Position numbers and translations under genes: made by a program. From positions 372,001-436,000 of the forward strand of contig DATHXC010000007.1 in the NCBI GenBank assembly GCA_035459965.1: a stretch of DNA of 64,000 bases. The letters are read 5' to 3'. Positions 25,595 to 35,232 of the stretch are shown here, in pieces. The notes beneath the pieces were generated by a model. It was not told the DNA's origin. It was given only the letters and a program-made list of their open reading frames with translations, and did no database searches. Numbering within the stretch: the first letter of the stretch is position 1; every line of letters begins with the position of its first letter. The stretch is from DATHXC01 sp035459965. GTDB lineage: Bacteria > Pseudomonadota > Gammaproteobacteria > Burkholderiales > Methylophilaceae.

Positions 25595-27343
25595 ATGCAG
25601 CCAGACTCAGGACCCATGTCAGATTATCCATCACTTCCAGAGTATGACTTTCAACTGGTATGGTCAGATAGCACATTAGCGGATCATCTGCATCAGTATC
25701 AATTAACTGTTGGTGATATTGAGGCTGGCACGTTTGCGATTGATCTTTCCGCAGCCAGCCAGCTACATGTTTCTGAGATTGTCCCGGAAGCAATTGCCAG
25801 CTGCCAAAAATTACTGCAAGACCTGCTGGCATGGCCTGAGCAACTGAATTGGCCTGATTTTGTAGCGCAGATTAATCGTTTTCTAAACAACTGGATTGAT
25901 GCCTACCAGGCTGGGCTAAGCTTTGAAATAGGCCTTGCCTTGTCGGGTGTTATTCGATTCACAGTGGCTGCAGATATCAATAAATCAGACGCTTTCCATT
26001 TGTATTGCATGAGCCTGCTGGCAGAAGCCACTAACAGCTACCAGCAGCATCTGCTGGATCACGCGGAGAATCATGACCGCAATAGCGGTTTACCCAATCT
26101 CCACCTGCTGCGTAACCAGATGGATACGGCCATCGCCGAGAATAATCAACCCCTGGGATTGATAATTGTCAGCTTTAAAATCACTTCCAGCATTTCACAT
26201 GACTACCACAGCGAGAACCCTGATCTGATTCGGGCAATCAGCAAGCTGATCAGGCAGAATTTACCTGAGAATTATTTGCTGTATCAGATCGGCATTGCTG
26301 AGTTCTGTATCGTATTAATGAATTTAAATGATGCGATAAAGCTGGAACTACTAGCCGCTAAGCTTCAACGCGCTTTTGAGCTGACTATCCATGTTAACGA
26401 CACGCCATATGCCCTCAGGCCTACTATTGCAGGCGTATACAAAAAGTCTCCAACGCTATTTGATGAGCTCTATTTACAGGCAAGGCTTACGCTAGATGAT
26501 GCATTGCAGGCAAGTAAACATGTTGCGATGTATTCACCTGACCTGGACGAACGTGCAAATATCTATGCGCAACTGGAACACACCATTCTGGAAGCCTTCG
26601 AGAATGACCGTTTTGAGCTGTATTTACAACCCATCATAGATTTACCTGAAAAATTATGCTCCAACGCCGAACTGCTACTGCGTTGCAAGAATACCAATGG
26701 TGACTTTATTCCGCCGCCGACTATTATCGATGTACTTTATAAGCAAGGATTTGGCGGCAGATTCCTGCGCTGGCTACTGGGCACGACCTGCCGTATGGGG
26801 AGCGAAATACGCAAGGAAATCGGGTATCCGGTACATCTATCGATCAACCTGGCCGCCGAGGACCTGATTGATACAGAACTGCCGCATCTATTGTCACAAA
26901 GCCTTGAGTTATGGGGACTAGAAGCGCAATACATCACCATAGAGGTGACTGAAAATGGGTTGTTACTGGATGAAGAGCTTGCCAACAAGACGTTGCAGCA
27001 ATTGGTCAATCTAGGCTGTACACTGGCACTCGATGATTTTGGTACCGGCTACTCATCCATGACACGTTTGCGCAGCATGCCGTTTGACCTGGTGAAGGTG
27101 GATCAGTCTTTTGTGCGCGATATCCACAAATCCAATCAGGATTTTGAAATCGTACGAGCCATCATTCTGCTTGCTCACAGCCTGAACAAAACTGTAGTAG
27201 CAGAAGGGGTAGAAGATGCGGATTCCTTACAAGTCTTAAAAGAACTGTACTGTAAGAAAATACAGGGTTACTACTTTTCGCGGCCATTAGACTTTAAAAA
27301 ATTCATTGAATGGATAAACGCATTTCAATCCAACATGCATTAA
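25595..27343 (+). CDS. Degenerate GGDEF + EAL-domain protein (c-di-GMP phosphodiesterase)
   Basis: A 582-residue protein without obvious membrane helices. The N-terminal 150 residues are unrecognised. A degenerate GGDEF domain follows (about 160-310; the signature position reads IGIAEFCIVL, so cyclase activity is unlikely). A full EAL domain follows (about 330-575): ELLLRCKN in place of EALLR, SINLAAEDL, ITIEVTENGL, LALDDFGTGYSS, LVKVDQSFV, VAEGVED and QGYYFSRPL. The catalytic Glu, Asn, Asp-Asp and Lys residues are all present, so phosphodiesterase activity is likely. It follows the HD-GYP gene by about 50 bases. Confidence 0.88.
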   Translation: MQPDSGPMSDYPSLPEYDFQLVWSDSTLADHLHQYQLTVGDIEAGTFAIDLSAASQLHVSEIVPEAIASCQKLLQDLLAWPEQLNWPDFVAQINRFLNNWIDAYQAGLSFEIGLALSGVIRFTVAADINKSDAFHLYCMSLLAEATNSYQQHLLDHAENHDRNSGLPNLHLLRNQMDTAIAENNQPLGLIIVSFKITSSISHDYHSENPDLIRAISKLIRQNLPENYLLYQIGIAEFCIVLMNLNDAIKLELLAAKLQRAFELTIHVNDTPYALRPTIAGVYKKSPTLFDELYLQARLTLDDALQASKHVAMYSPDLDERANIYAQLEHTILEAFENDRFELYLQPIIDLPEKLCSNAELLLRCKNTNGDFIPPPTIIDVLYKQGFGGRFLRWLLGTTCRMGSEIRKEIGYPVHLSINLAAEDLIDTELPHLLSQSLELWGLEAQYITIEVTENGLLLDEELANKTLQQLVNLGCTLALDDFGTGYSSMTRLRSMPFDLVKVDQSFVRDIHKSNQDFEIVRAIILLAHSLNKTVVAEGVEDADSLQVLKELYCKKIQGYYFSRPLDFKKFIEWINAFQSNMH

Positions 27344-27358
27344 GGCTAATGCCAGTGC

Positions 27359-27367
27359 TGGTATAAT
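27359..27367 (+). promoter_or_regulatory. Extended -10 promoter directly before queD
   Basis: TGGTATAAT is a consensus extended -10 element. Only 7 bases separate it from the ATG at 27375, so transcription would begin at or next to the start codon. No Shine-Dalgarno is present. This suggests a leaderless message. Confidence 0.55.
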
Positions 27368-27374
27368 CCCGTTC

Positions 27375-27815
27375 ATGCAAATCACTACACGCCTAGAATT
27401 TGATGCGGGACACCGCATCCCCTGCCACAAAAGCCAATGCCGCAATTTGCATGGACATCGTTATGCAATGGAAATCACGCTTTCCGGCGATATTATCCAG
27501 AACGAAAATACCTCAGAAAATGGCATGGTGATGGACTTTTCTGATGTCAAAGCTATCGCACGTAAGTCGGTGGTGGATGTCTGGGATCATGCTTTTTTGG
27601 TATATCGTGGTGATGCTGAGGTACTTGTTTTCCTGAATAGCTTGCCTGACCATAAAACCGTGGTGATGGACAGCGTGCCAACAGCTGAAAATATGGCGGC
27701 CGAGGCTTTTCGCATACTCAATAACCAATACCAGGATTTCTACGGCAATCATCTAAAGCTGGAACGCGTTAGATTGTATGAAACGCCTAACAGCTGGGCT
27801 GACGCAGTCTCGTAA
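27375..27815 (+). CDS. queD: 6-carboxy-tetrahydropterin synthase (QueD / PTPS family)
   Basis: This enzyme converts dihydroneopterin triphosphate to 6-carboxytetrahydropterin for queuosine. Zinc ligands appear as FDAGHRIPCHKSQCRNLHGHRY, with the catalytic Cys in between. The mid-region GMVMDFSDVKAI and the C-terminal VRLYETPNSWA (Glu) are standard. Length is 146, slightly longer than E. coli QueD. A role in pterin cofactors for C1 metabolism is possible because PTPS proteins form several subtypes, but queuosine is the default call. It appears to have a leaderless start. Confidence 0.9.
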   Translation: MQITTRLEFDAGHRIPCHKSQCRNLHGHRYAMEITLSGDIIQNENTSENGMVMDFSDVKAIARKSVVDVWDHAFLVYRGDAEVLVFLNSLPDHKTVVMDSVPTAENMAAEAFRILNNQYQDFYGNHLKLERVRLYETPNSWADAVS

Positions 27816-27869
27816 CAATATTAAGTTAATCTAGCTACTCAACTAGTTTTAACTTATCAAAAATTACAG

Positions 27870-28577
27870 CTAATCAGATTTATCCTGAGCTGCTGTTTTC
27901 CACACACAGGCGCCGCCCTTGCTCAGGCCCTCTAGATATGCCTGATGGGCAGTCAGCTCTTCGCCCTCCGCCAGAATCACTTGCAATGGCTGTGTTCTAG
28001 CCAAAAAATCATTGTCTGCGTTATTTTTTGGCGCTTCCTGCATATCCATCATCAGGCTTTCCTGTCCGCGCGTCATCGCCATATATACATCAGCCAGCAA
28101 CTCGGCATCCAGCAAGGCGCCGTGCAGGGTGCGCCTGGAGTTATCTATGCCATAGTGACGGCAGAGTGCATCCAGATTGTTACGCTGGCCTGGACGCATC
28201 TCTTTGGCCATTTTAAGCGTATCTACAATGCTGGCAGCTGATACCTCAATTTTGGGGCGATCTATCTTGCCTAGCTCCGCATTCAGAAAGCCAACATCAA
28301 ACGGGGCGTTATGGATGACCAGCTCACCACCTGCGACAAAATCCAGGAACTCGTTCACGATATCGGGAAACCGGGGTTTGTCCTGCAGGAATTCCAGCGT
28401 AATGCCGTGCACTTCCTGGGCTGCTGCATCAATCTCGCGGTCTGGATTCAGGTAAACATGAAAGTGGTTCTGCGTTACACGGCGATTAACCACCTCTACT
28501 GCCGCAATTTCAATGACCCTGTGCCCTTGAGCAGGGTACAAACCGGTAGTTTCAGTATCTAAAAATATCTGTCTCAT
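27870..28577 (-). CDS. dnaQ: DNA polymerase III epsilon subunit
   Basis: The 3'-5' proofreading exonuclease of the replicase, 235 residues. Exo motifs are IFLDTETTGLYP (Exo I), VIHNAPFDVGFLNAEL (Exo II) and HGALLDAELLADVY (Exo III, DEDDh His). The C-terminal tail should bind the alpha subunit. Two adjacent ATGs exist, 28580 and 28577. It lies 34 bases downstream of rnhA on the same strand, a gene pairing also seen in enterobacteria. Confidence 0.96.
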   Translation of the reverse strand: MRQIFLDTETTGLYPAQGHRVIEIAAVEVVNRRVTQNHFHVYLNPDREIDAAAQEVHGITLEFLQDKPRFPDIVNEFLDFVAGGELVIHNAPFDVGFLNAELGKIDRPKIEVSAASIVDTLKMAKEMRPGQRNNLDALCRHYGIDNSRRTLHGALLDAELLADVYMAMTRGQESLMMDMQEAPKNNADNDFLARTQPLQVILAEGEELTAHQAYLEGLSKGGACVWKTAAQDKSD

Positions 28578-28611
28578 CATAGCCTTGATAGTTACTTCAA
28601 TTGGAGATCAA

Positions 28612-29070
28612 TCAAACTGCAACCTGGTTCAAGATTTGGTCTACGCCCAGATTGGCCAGAGCATCCGCACGCTCGTTGCCGACATCACCCGCATGCCCTT
28701 TGACCCATATCCATTCAATCTTGTGCTGCTGGGACAGTGCATCTAACTGTTTCCATAGATCATCATTTTTCACTGGTTTCTTATCACTGGTGCGCCAGCC
28801 GCGGGCTTTCCAGCCATGTATCCATTCAGTGATGCCTTTTTGCACATACACGGAATCCGTATATACCTTGATGCTGCATTCGCGCTTGAGCGCTTCAAGC
28901 GCCTTGATGACTGCCGTCAGCTCCATGCGGTTATTGGTAGTGAGCTGTTCACCACCATAAATTTCCTTTTCCTTGCCATCAAACGACAACCAGGCACCCC
29001 ACCCGCCAGGCCCCGGATTACCTTTGCATGCGCCATCGGCATAGATCACTACATGTTGTTCACTACTCAT
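28612..29070 (-). CDS. rnhA: Ribonuclease HI
   Basis: RNase HI degrades the RNA strand of RNA-DNA hybrids. The 152-residue protein has IYADGACKGNPGPGGWGAWL (first Asp), NNRMELTAVIKALE (Glu), VYTDSVYVQKGI (Asp), and GHAGDVGNERADALAN (His and final Asp). The basic handle region (GWKARGWRTSDKKPVKN) is present. Middle gene of the methyltransferase-rnhA-dnaQ run. Confidence 0.97.
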   Translation of the reverse strand: MSSEQHVVIYADGACKGNPGPGGWGAWLSFDGKEKEIYGGEQLTTNNRMELTAVIKALEALKRECSIKVYTDSVYVQKGITEWIHGWKARGWRTSDKKPVKNDDLWKQLDALSQQHKIEWIWVKGHAGDVGNERADALANLGVDQILNQVAV

Positions 29071-29130
29071 ATCGATTTCTTGATTCCATATTTTTGATTA
29101 CTTCAGGTTTTATTACACAATTTCGGGCCT

Positions 29131-29874
29131 TTAATCTTGGCCCTCACCAGTTTTCTGGCAATCCCCCTTTTGACTGGGCGTGGCCACCAGGCTGGGCTTG
29201 AATTTAGCTTTATTCCAGTTGGGACGAATTAAACGCATGCCCACGACTTTCTTTTTAGCGACGATAAAATATACGCCACCCATCATGGGCCACCAACGTC
29301 CGCCCACTTTATCCATAAACTGAAAGCGTTGCAGCCATGCAGCCTTGCTCAATGGTGGGGAGTAACAGGTCATCTGGCTTGTCACCATTTCAAAACCCAA
29401 TAGTGCAAGCCAGTCCTTGACCCTGAGCAGGCTCAGGAAACTACTATTCCACGGGTAATTACCATTCTTGCCTAGCATGTGTTTCAAACCCCAGCTGCTG
29501 ACAGGATTGAATCCGGTAATCATGATATGGCCTTCTGCTACTAAAACACGCTCGGCCTCACGCAAAGTCTGTTGTGGGTTTGTGCTGAAATCGAGCCCAT
29601 GCGGTAGCAATAGCAGATCTATGCTGTTACTTAATAAAGGAAGCTGCACAGAGTCGCACAATAATTGCCCTGGTATTTGCCCTGGATTCAGATTTGCCCT
29701 AATCGAAAACGGAATGCGCGAGTTGCGTAGCAAATCCATTTGCAGCATCCCCACCTGAATGGCATTAAAGCCAAAGACATCCCCAACAGCCTCGTCGAAT
29801 ATGGATTGTTCCTGCGCCTGCAAATAATCACCAAGCGGACTCGACAACCACTCCTGCTGATTAGCTATTGACAT
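29131..29874 (-). CDS. YafS-like class I methyltransferase-family protein
   Basis: A 247-residue protein of the SAM-dependent methyltransferase superfamily. The C-terminal half shows the typical order: DSVQLPLLSNSIDLLLLPHGLDF (motif II/post-I), LREAERVLVAEGHIMITGFNP (motif III/IV), and LLGFEMV. The glycine-rich SAM motif I is not recognisable; the expected place reads FGFNAIQVGMLQMD. E. coli YafS, which occupies the same position between gloB and rnhA, has the same trait, so this is a family feature. Substrate unknown. Confidence 0.82.
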   Translation of the reverse strand: MSIANQQEWLSSPLGDYLQAQEQSIFDEAVGDVFGFNAIQVGMLQMDLLRNSRIPFSIRANLNPGQIPGQLLCDSVQLPLLSNSIDLLLLPHGLDFSTNPQQTLREAERVLVAEGHIMITGFNPVSSWGLKHMLGKNGNYPWNSSFLSLLRVKDWLALLGFEMVTSQMTCYSPPLSKAAWLQRFQFMDKVGGRWWPMMGGVYFIVAKKKVVGMRLIRPNWNKAKFKPSLVATPSQKGDCQKTGEGQD

Positions 29875-29902
29875 TTAGCCCCTTAAAACAAATCATCTAC
29901 TT

Positions 29903-30685
29903 ATGCTCAATCAAGTATCAAATCCAAAAAATAGCCTGGAAATCATCCCGATTCCGGCTTTCCAGGACAATTACATCTGGCTGTTACGCCGTGGTTCTCA
30001 TGCAGTAGTTGTCGATCCTGGTGATGCAGCACCGGTCATCAGTACATTAAAGCAACTATCGCTGACGCTGGATGCAATCCTCATTACCCATCATCACTCA
30101 GACCACATTGATGGCGTTAATGAGTTACTACAGCACGCCCCTGCTTTGGTCTACGCCCCAAAAAAAGAACATTACGACTTTAAACACCAGGCCGTCGAAG
30201 AAAATGATGTCATTAACCTCGACACTCTGGACTTGCAACTAAAGGTCATGGAAGTCCCGGGACATACACTTGGCCACGTGGCTTATTATGGCGCAAATTA
30301 CTTGTTTTGTGGCGACACCATGTTTGGGGCTGGCTGTGGCAGGCTGTTTGAAGGTACGCCAGAACAGATGTATGGCTCGCTGCAGCGCCTGGCAAAATTA
30401 CCGCCTGAAACCGCTGTTTACTGTACCCATGAATATACTGAACATAACCTGCAATTTGCCTGGAAGCTGGAGGCTAATAACCAGGCGCTAGCGCAGCGCA
30501 TTCAACAAGCTGCTGCAACCCGGCAGGCTGATAAACCAACTTTGCCAAGCAGCATCGCATTAGAGCTCGCAACGAATCCTTTCTTAAGATGTCAGATGCG
30601 CGACATTCAAATCTCCTCAGGCACTGAAAATAGCGATCCAATTGAGGTTTTTACTGCTATAAGAGAAATGAGAAATCATTTTTAA
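29903..30685 (+). CDS. gloB: Hydroxyacylglutathione hydrolase (glyoxalase II)
   Basis: GloB hydrolyses S-lactoylglutathione to lactate in methylglyoxal detoxification. It is a metallo-beta-lactamase-fold enzyme of 260 residues. It has the dinuclear-metal motif ITHHHSDHIDGV, VPGHTLGHVAYY, LFCGDTMFGAGCGRLFEG, and CTHEYTEHNLQFA. The C-terminal HAGH domain is present. It is divergent from the methyltransferase-rnhA-dnaQ run and followed by mltD, a grouping conserved with E. coli. Confidence 0.96.
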   Translation: MLNQVSNPKNSLEIIPIPAFQDNYIWLLRRGSHAVVVDPGDAAPVISTLKQLSLTLDAILITHHHSDHIDGVNELLQHAPALVYAPKKEHYDFKHQAVEENDVINLDTLDLQLKVMEVPGHTLGHVAYYGANYLFCGDTMFGAGCGRLFEGTPEQMYGSLQRLAKLPPETAVYCTHEYTEHNLQFAWKLEANNQALAQRIQQAAATRQADKPTLPSSIALELATNPFLRCQMRDIQISSGTENSDPIEVFTAIREMRNHF

Positions 30686-30724
30686 TCATTAAGATAAGAG
30701 ATTTATATCAAGTGAAATGTTTAC

Positions 30725-30754
30725 TTGACTATACTGCCAGTATTTCGCTACCAT
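30725..30754 (+). promoter_or_regulatory. Putative mltD promoter
   Basis: TTGACT (30725-30730) and TACCAT (30749-30754) are separated by 18 bases, about 75 bases before the chosen mltD start. This supports the downstream start codon at 30829. Confidence 0.45.
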
Positions 30755-30828
30755 GCTATGGGTGTTTGACGCATGGATTGTGTATAACAATAGCCTGGTG
30801 CTCCCGAACTTATATTGAAAGCGACTGC

Positions 30829-32502
30829 ATGACCGTAAAGCCCTTCATCTCCTTTGTCACATTGATATTTACGCTGCCCTTCACGTTAGTCGTGCCGGCA
30901 ATTGCAGATACCAACGCAGCAGGCGATGAAATCATTATCCTTGGTGATACTCCGATAGACAGAAGCTACAGCAACAGTCCCAACTTCAGCCCCAAATTAC
31001 AAAGTGACCCGGTACTTAACTATCTGCCTGATTCCACGGCATTAGAGCAACCGAATACCGATAGACCAATCACCGCTGACGATGATCTCAGGCAACGGAT
31101 CATCAATGGCTACGCCATGCCAGAAGTAGACTCGGCCTATACTGCCAATCATGAGTCCTGGTATGCCTCACGACCCGATTACGTGAAGCGCATGGTGCAG
31201 CGCAGCCAGAAATACCTGTTTCATATCGTAGAAGAAGTAGAAAAACGCGGTATGCCGACCGAAATTGCACTTTTGCCCATGGTTGAGAGTGCTTTTAATC
31301 CTCAAGCTTACTCACGTAGCCGCGCCTCTGGCATGTGGCAATTCATTCCCTCGACAGGTAAGGATTTCGGCCTTAAGCAGAACTGGTGGGTAGACAACCG
31401 CCGCGATGTCACTGCAGCAACCAATGCTGCCCTCAATTACCTGGAAAAGCTGCATGTCATGTTTGGCACCTGGGACCTAGCACTGGCTGCCTATAATGCA
31501 GGTGAAGGTACGGTGAGGCGCGCCATACAACGTAACGAGAAAAGCGGGCTACCTACTGATTACGAGAGCCTGAATTTACCAGCAGAAACCCGGAATTATG
31601 TGCCTAAGCTACAGGCAGTCAAAAATATCATGACCAATCCCGAACGTTATGGATTGAGCATACAGACAATCCCTAACCGTCCCTACTTCACTAAAGTCGT
31701 CGCCCCGGAACAGATTGATATCAAACTGGCTGCACAACTCGCAGAAATTTCATTTGAAGAGTTCTCATCCCTTAACCCTGAATATAACCGCCCAGTGCTC
31801 ACCTCAAGCGGCAAGGTACACGAAATACTGTTACCGGTAAGTGCCGCAAACACTTTCGCCATGAACCTTGCCAACTACGATAAACCTCTGGTGAGCTGGC
31901 AAACCTACCACGCCAAACGTGGTGAGCGCATGGACAACATCGCGCGTAAATTTGGTATCGGTTTAGCCCAGTTACGCGATGTGAACGACCTGCCCTCACG
32001 TAACAAAATGGGTATGGCCAGACCATTGCTGGTGCCTAACAGCAGTGGCTCCACTGACATCATTGCCATTAATACCAATGATCCAGTTCTCGAAAATGAT
32101 AAGAGCTTCGATGATGCTAAGGGTGGCTCAAGTGGCCTGATGCATACCGTGAAAAACAAGGAAACCTTAGCCACCATTGCAAAGCAATACGGTGTAAGCC
32201 AGAAAAATCTGATCGCAGCCAACCATTTAAAATCATTCAAGCTTAAGCCTGGACAGAAGCTAACAATCACCAGTGCCGATACCAGACTGGCAATGCAGGA
32301 TACCAAGCCAAAGCTAAAACTAGCCAGCAGCAAAGTCAGTATCAAAAAACCACGCTATACCGTCAAACGTGGCGATACACTGGATAGCATTGCACGAAAA
32401 TTTGATGTTGCACGTGATGATTTACAACGCTGGAACAAGATCACTGGCTCACATATTATCCCTGGCAATAAGCTGACCGTGCAAAGGCCAGACGAAGCAT
32501 AA
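30829..32502 (+). CDS. mltD: Membrane-bound lytic murein transglycosylase D
   Basis: MltD cleaves peptidoglycan to 1,6-anhydromuropeptides. The ATG at 30829 is chosen because it yields a signal peptide (MTVKPFISFVTLIFTLPFTL, then VVPAIAD). No lipobox Cys is seen. The SLT catalytic domain has LLPMVESAFNPQAYSRSRA with the catalytic Glu, ASGMWQFIPSTGKDFGL, and LALAAYNAGEGTVRRAI. Three LysM-type repeats follow: one about 370-410, one at HTVKNKETLATIAKQYGVS, and one at YTVKRGDTLDSIARKFDVA near the C-terminus. The length of 557 is normal. Confidence 0.93.
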   Translation: MTVKPFISFVTLIFTLPFTLVVPAIADTNAAGDEIIILGDTPIDRSYSNSPNFSPKLQSDPVLNYLPDSTALEQPNTDRPITADDDLRQRIINGYAMPEVDSAYTANHESWYASRPDYVKRMVQRSQKYLFHIVEEVEKRGMPTEIALLPMVESAFNPQAYSRSRASGMWQFIPSTGKDFGLKQNWWVDNRRDVTAATNAALNYLEKLHVMFGTWDLALAAYNAGEGTVRRAIQRNEKSGLPTDYESLNLPAETRNYVPKLQAVKNIMTNPERYGLSIQTIPNRPYFTKVVAPEQIDIKLAAQLAEISFEEFSSLNPEYNRPVLTSSGKVHEILLPVSAANTFAMNLANYDKPLVSWQTYHAKRGERMDNIARKFGIGLAQLRDVNDLPSRNKMGMARPLLVPNSSGSTDIIAINTNDPVLENDKSFDDAKGGSSGLMHTVKNKETLATIAKQYGVSQKNLIAANHLKSFKLKPGQKLTITSADTRLAMQDTKPKLKLASSKVSIKKPRYTVKRGDTLDSIARKFDVARDDLQRWNKITGSHIIPGNKLTVQRPDEA

Positions 32503-32533
32503 TGCCCTTTTAGGGCCATCTGATTCATCACCC

Positions 32534-34207
32534 ATGTTAAAAGTAACCTCTGAACAATATGCTAAACATGCCATGCGGCTTGTTGGCATGGGCATAGTGT
32601 TATCATTGATAATGACTGGATGTAGCCAGCCGCCATCCGGCAACTCCGCAGATTACGACAAGTCTTATCCAAGTGAATCAGGTGGCACCCTGGTTGATGC
32701 CATGACCGGCGAACCCAGCGGCTTGATTGCAATGATAGCCGGTGAGTCCGCTGCCTCTGCGATTGCATCCAACATATTCAATAGCCTGCTCAAGTATGAC
32801 AAGAACCTAGAGTTAAAAGGCGAGTTGGCCGAATCCTGGAAGATTTCTGCTGACCAGAAAACGATTACTTTCAAATTGAAGCCCAATCTTAAATGGGCAG
32901 ATGGCAAGCCACTGACCAGTGCAGATGTCCTTTATACATGGAAGCTTGTCACCGACGACAATACCCGCACGCCTTATGGCTCCGATTACAAACTTGTTAT
33001 CAAGGCAGAAGCTCCGGACCCTCAGACTTTCCAGGCGACCTATTCACAACCTTTCGCTCCCGCCATGGAATCATGGGCTGGCTTGCACATATTGCCCAAG
33101 CATATTCTGCAAGGCCAGGATATCAACACCACCAGTTTTGCGCGCAAGCCTGTCGGCAGTCATTACTACAAGCTTGAAAACTGGAGTAATGGCGAACGTA
33201 TTACATTAGTAAAAAACCCTTATGCGACCCAGGGACAGCCGAAGATTGACCGATTGCTGTCACGCTTCATCCCGGACTCTGCGGCTCAATTCCTGGAGTT
33301 GCTCGCAGATAATATCGATGTGATGAACCTCGACCCTATCCAATATGCGCGGGTGATACCTGCGCGCGCCGATATTTCAAAAAAAATCGCGCTCTATAAA
33401 GAACTGGGTAGCCAATATACCTATCTGGGATTCAACCTTAAGCACAAGCCTTTTGATGATATTAAAGTTCGTCTAGCCATCAATTACGCCATCAATAAGC
33501 AGGAACTGATTGATGGCGTGCTACTTGGTCTTGGCTTGCCCATATCATCGCCTTACAAGCCCGGTACTCGCTGGAGCAACCCTGCACTAAGCCCTTATCA
33601 ATATGATCCATCAAAGGCATTAGCGCTACTTAAAGAAGCCGGTTATGAGGATCATGATGGCGACGGCATTCTGGATAAGAACGGCAAAGCCCTGGCCTTT
33701 GAAATTCTTACCAACCAGAATCCGCAACGCGTCATGAGTGCAGTACTGATCCAGCGACGCCTCAAAGAGATCGGTATTGATGTCAAAATTCGACAGCTGG
33801 AATGGGCCACATTCATTAGTCGTTTCATCAAGACTGGAGACTTTGATGTAGTCGTACTTGGCTGGAGTTTATCGCTGGATCCAGATCAATTCAGCATCTG
33901 GCATTCGTCACAGAATAAACCGGGGCAGTTCAACTTTATTAACTATAACAATCCCAAAGTAGACAGATTATTAGAGCAAGGCAGGCTGGAACTTAATCCG
34001 GACAAGCGCATGGTGATTTACCACGAGTTTGCCAAGACCTTGCTTGAAGATAGCCCTATCGTGTACTTGTATGCGAACTATGGCTTGCCGGCCATTAATA
34101 AGCGCGTAAAAGGCATAGACAACCCTGCACCACCAGCAGGGATAGGCCATAACTCTTACGAATGGTATATCCCCAAGCCATTGCGTCGCAATGAGATTAG
34201 CGAATAG
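32534..34207 (+). CDS. Peptide ABC transporter, lipoprotein binding protein (SBP family 5)
   Basis: An extracellular solute-binding protein of the DppA/OppA family, 557 residues. A hydrophobic N-terminus ends in a lipobox-like LIMTGCSQ, so it is probably a lipoprotein. Family marks include ELAESWKISADQKTITFKLKPNLKWADGKPLTSADVLYTWK, VRLAINYAINKQELIDGV and LKEAGYEDHDGDGILDKNGK. It is followed 5 bases later by the first permease gene. The ligand is not predictable beyond peptide-like compounds. Confidence 0.9.
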   Translation: MLKVTSEQYAKHAMRLVGMGIVLSLIMTGCSQPPSGNSADYDKSYPSESGGTLVDAMTGEPSGLIAMIAGESAASAIASNIFNSLLKYDKNLELKGELAESWKISADQKTITFKLKPNLKWADGKPLTSADVLYTWKLVTDDNTRTPYGSDYKLVIKAEAPDPQTFQATYSQPFAPAMESWAGLHILPKHILQGQDINTTSFARKPVGSHYYKLENWSNGERITLVKNPYATQGQPKIDRLLSRFIPDSAAQFLELLADNIDVMNLDPIQYARVIPARADISKKIALYKELGSQYTYLGFNLKHKPFDDIKVRLAINYAINKQELIDGVLLGLGLPISSPYKPGTRWSNPALSPYQYDPSKALALLKEAGYEDHDGDGILDKNGKALAFEILTNQNPQRVMSAVLIQRRLKEIGIDVKIRQLEWATFISRFIKTGDFDVVVLGWSLSLDPDQFSIWHSSQNKPGQFNFINYNNPKVDRLLEQGRLELNPDKRMVIYHEFAKTLLEDSPIVYLYANYGLPAINKRVKGIDNPAPPAGIGHNSYEWYIPKPLRRNEISE

Positions 34208-34212
34208 GCAAT

Positions 34213-35232
34213 ATGGTCAAATATCTACTTAAACGTATATTCTGGATGGTGCCGCTATTAGTTGGTATCAGCCTGATTTCGTTCCTGATCATGCATCTGG
34301 CCCCTGGTGATATAACTGCATCCGAAGCCAGCTTCAACCCCAAAGCGAGTGAAGAATCGCGCCAGAAACTGCGTGAAATCTACAATCTGGATAAACCTGT
34401 CATTGTGCAATATGGCCTGTGGCTTAAACGGATGGCAACACTGGATTTCGGCACCTCATTTGCCACCCATCAACGACCTGTATTTTGGGAAAAGAAAGAC
34501 AAGGATGGCAATGTCACACAAGGCATGATTCAGCAGGCATTACCCATCACACTACTCATCAATGTGTTAAGCCTGGGGTTGATTATCGTCATCGCATTAC
34601 CCCTAGGTGTTATTTCTGCTGTGACACAAAACCAGCTACCTGATCGCGCGATTACCCTGTTTGTGTTTATCGGTTTCGCAATTCCCGGATTCTGGCTAGC
34701 CTTGATGCTCATGTACTGGACCGGTGTAGTCCACGCCTGGCTGCCCATTTCAGGCTTGCATAGCCTTGGGTATGAAAAAATGCACTGGCTGGCACAAATG
34801 GTAGATAGTCTCAAGCACCTTACCCTGCCCGTATTTATTTCTGCATTAAGCGGGCTGGCTGGCATCTCACTATTTGTGCGCAATGGCATGCTGGATGTAT
34901 TGCATCAGGATTACATCACCACCGCCCGTGCTAAAGGCCTCTCTGAAAACTCGGTAGTCTATGGCCATGCCCTGCGCAATGCCCTGCTTCCGCTGATTAC
35001 GATACTCGGCCTGTCCATTCCCGGACTAATCGGTGGCTCGGTGATCGCAGAATCTATTTTCGCAATACCCGGCATGGGCAAGCTGTTTTACGATGCTGTA
35101 CTCATGCGGGATTTCCCGGTCATCATGGGCATCCTCACCATAGGCTCCGCACTCACGCTCATAGGTAATCTACTGGCTGATGTCGCTTACGCATGGGCTG
35201 ATCCACGAGTCAGGCGCGGAGTGATGCAATGA
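34213..35232 (+). CDS. Peptide ABC transporter permease, DppB type
   Basis: An inner-membrane permease of 339 residues. The N-terminus LLKRIFWMVPLLVGISLISFLIMHLAPGD is the DppB/OppB signature. The EAA-type loop (ITTARAKGLSENSVVYGHALRNALLPL) would contact an ATPase. There is an extra segment around residues 85-105 (ATHQRPVFWEKKDKDGNVTQ). Its last codons overlap the next permease gene by 4 bases, which indicates translational coupling. Confidence 0.92.
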   Translation: MVKYLLKRIFWMVPLLVGISLISFLIMHLAPGDITASEASFNPKASEESRQKLREIYNLDKPVIVQYGLWLKRMATLDFGTSFATHQRPVFWEKKDKDGNVTQGMIQQALPITLLINVLSLGLIIVIALPLGVISAVTQNQLPDRAITLFVFIGFAIPGFWLALMLMYWTGVVHAWLPISGLHSLGYEKMHWLAQMVDSLKHLTLPVFISALSGLAGISLFVRNGMLDVLHQDYITTARAKGLSENSVVYGHALRNALLPLITILGLSIPGLIGGSVIAESIFAIPGMGKLFYDAVLMRDFPVIMGILTIGSALTLIGNLLADVAYAWADPRVRRGVMQ

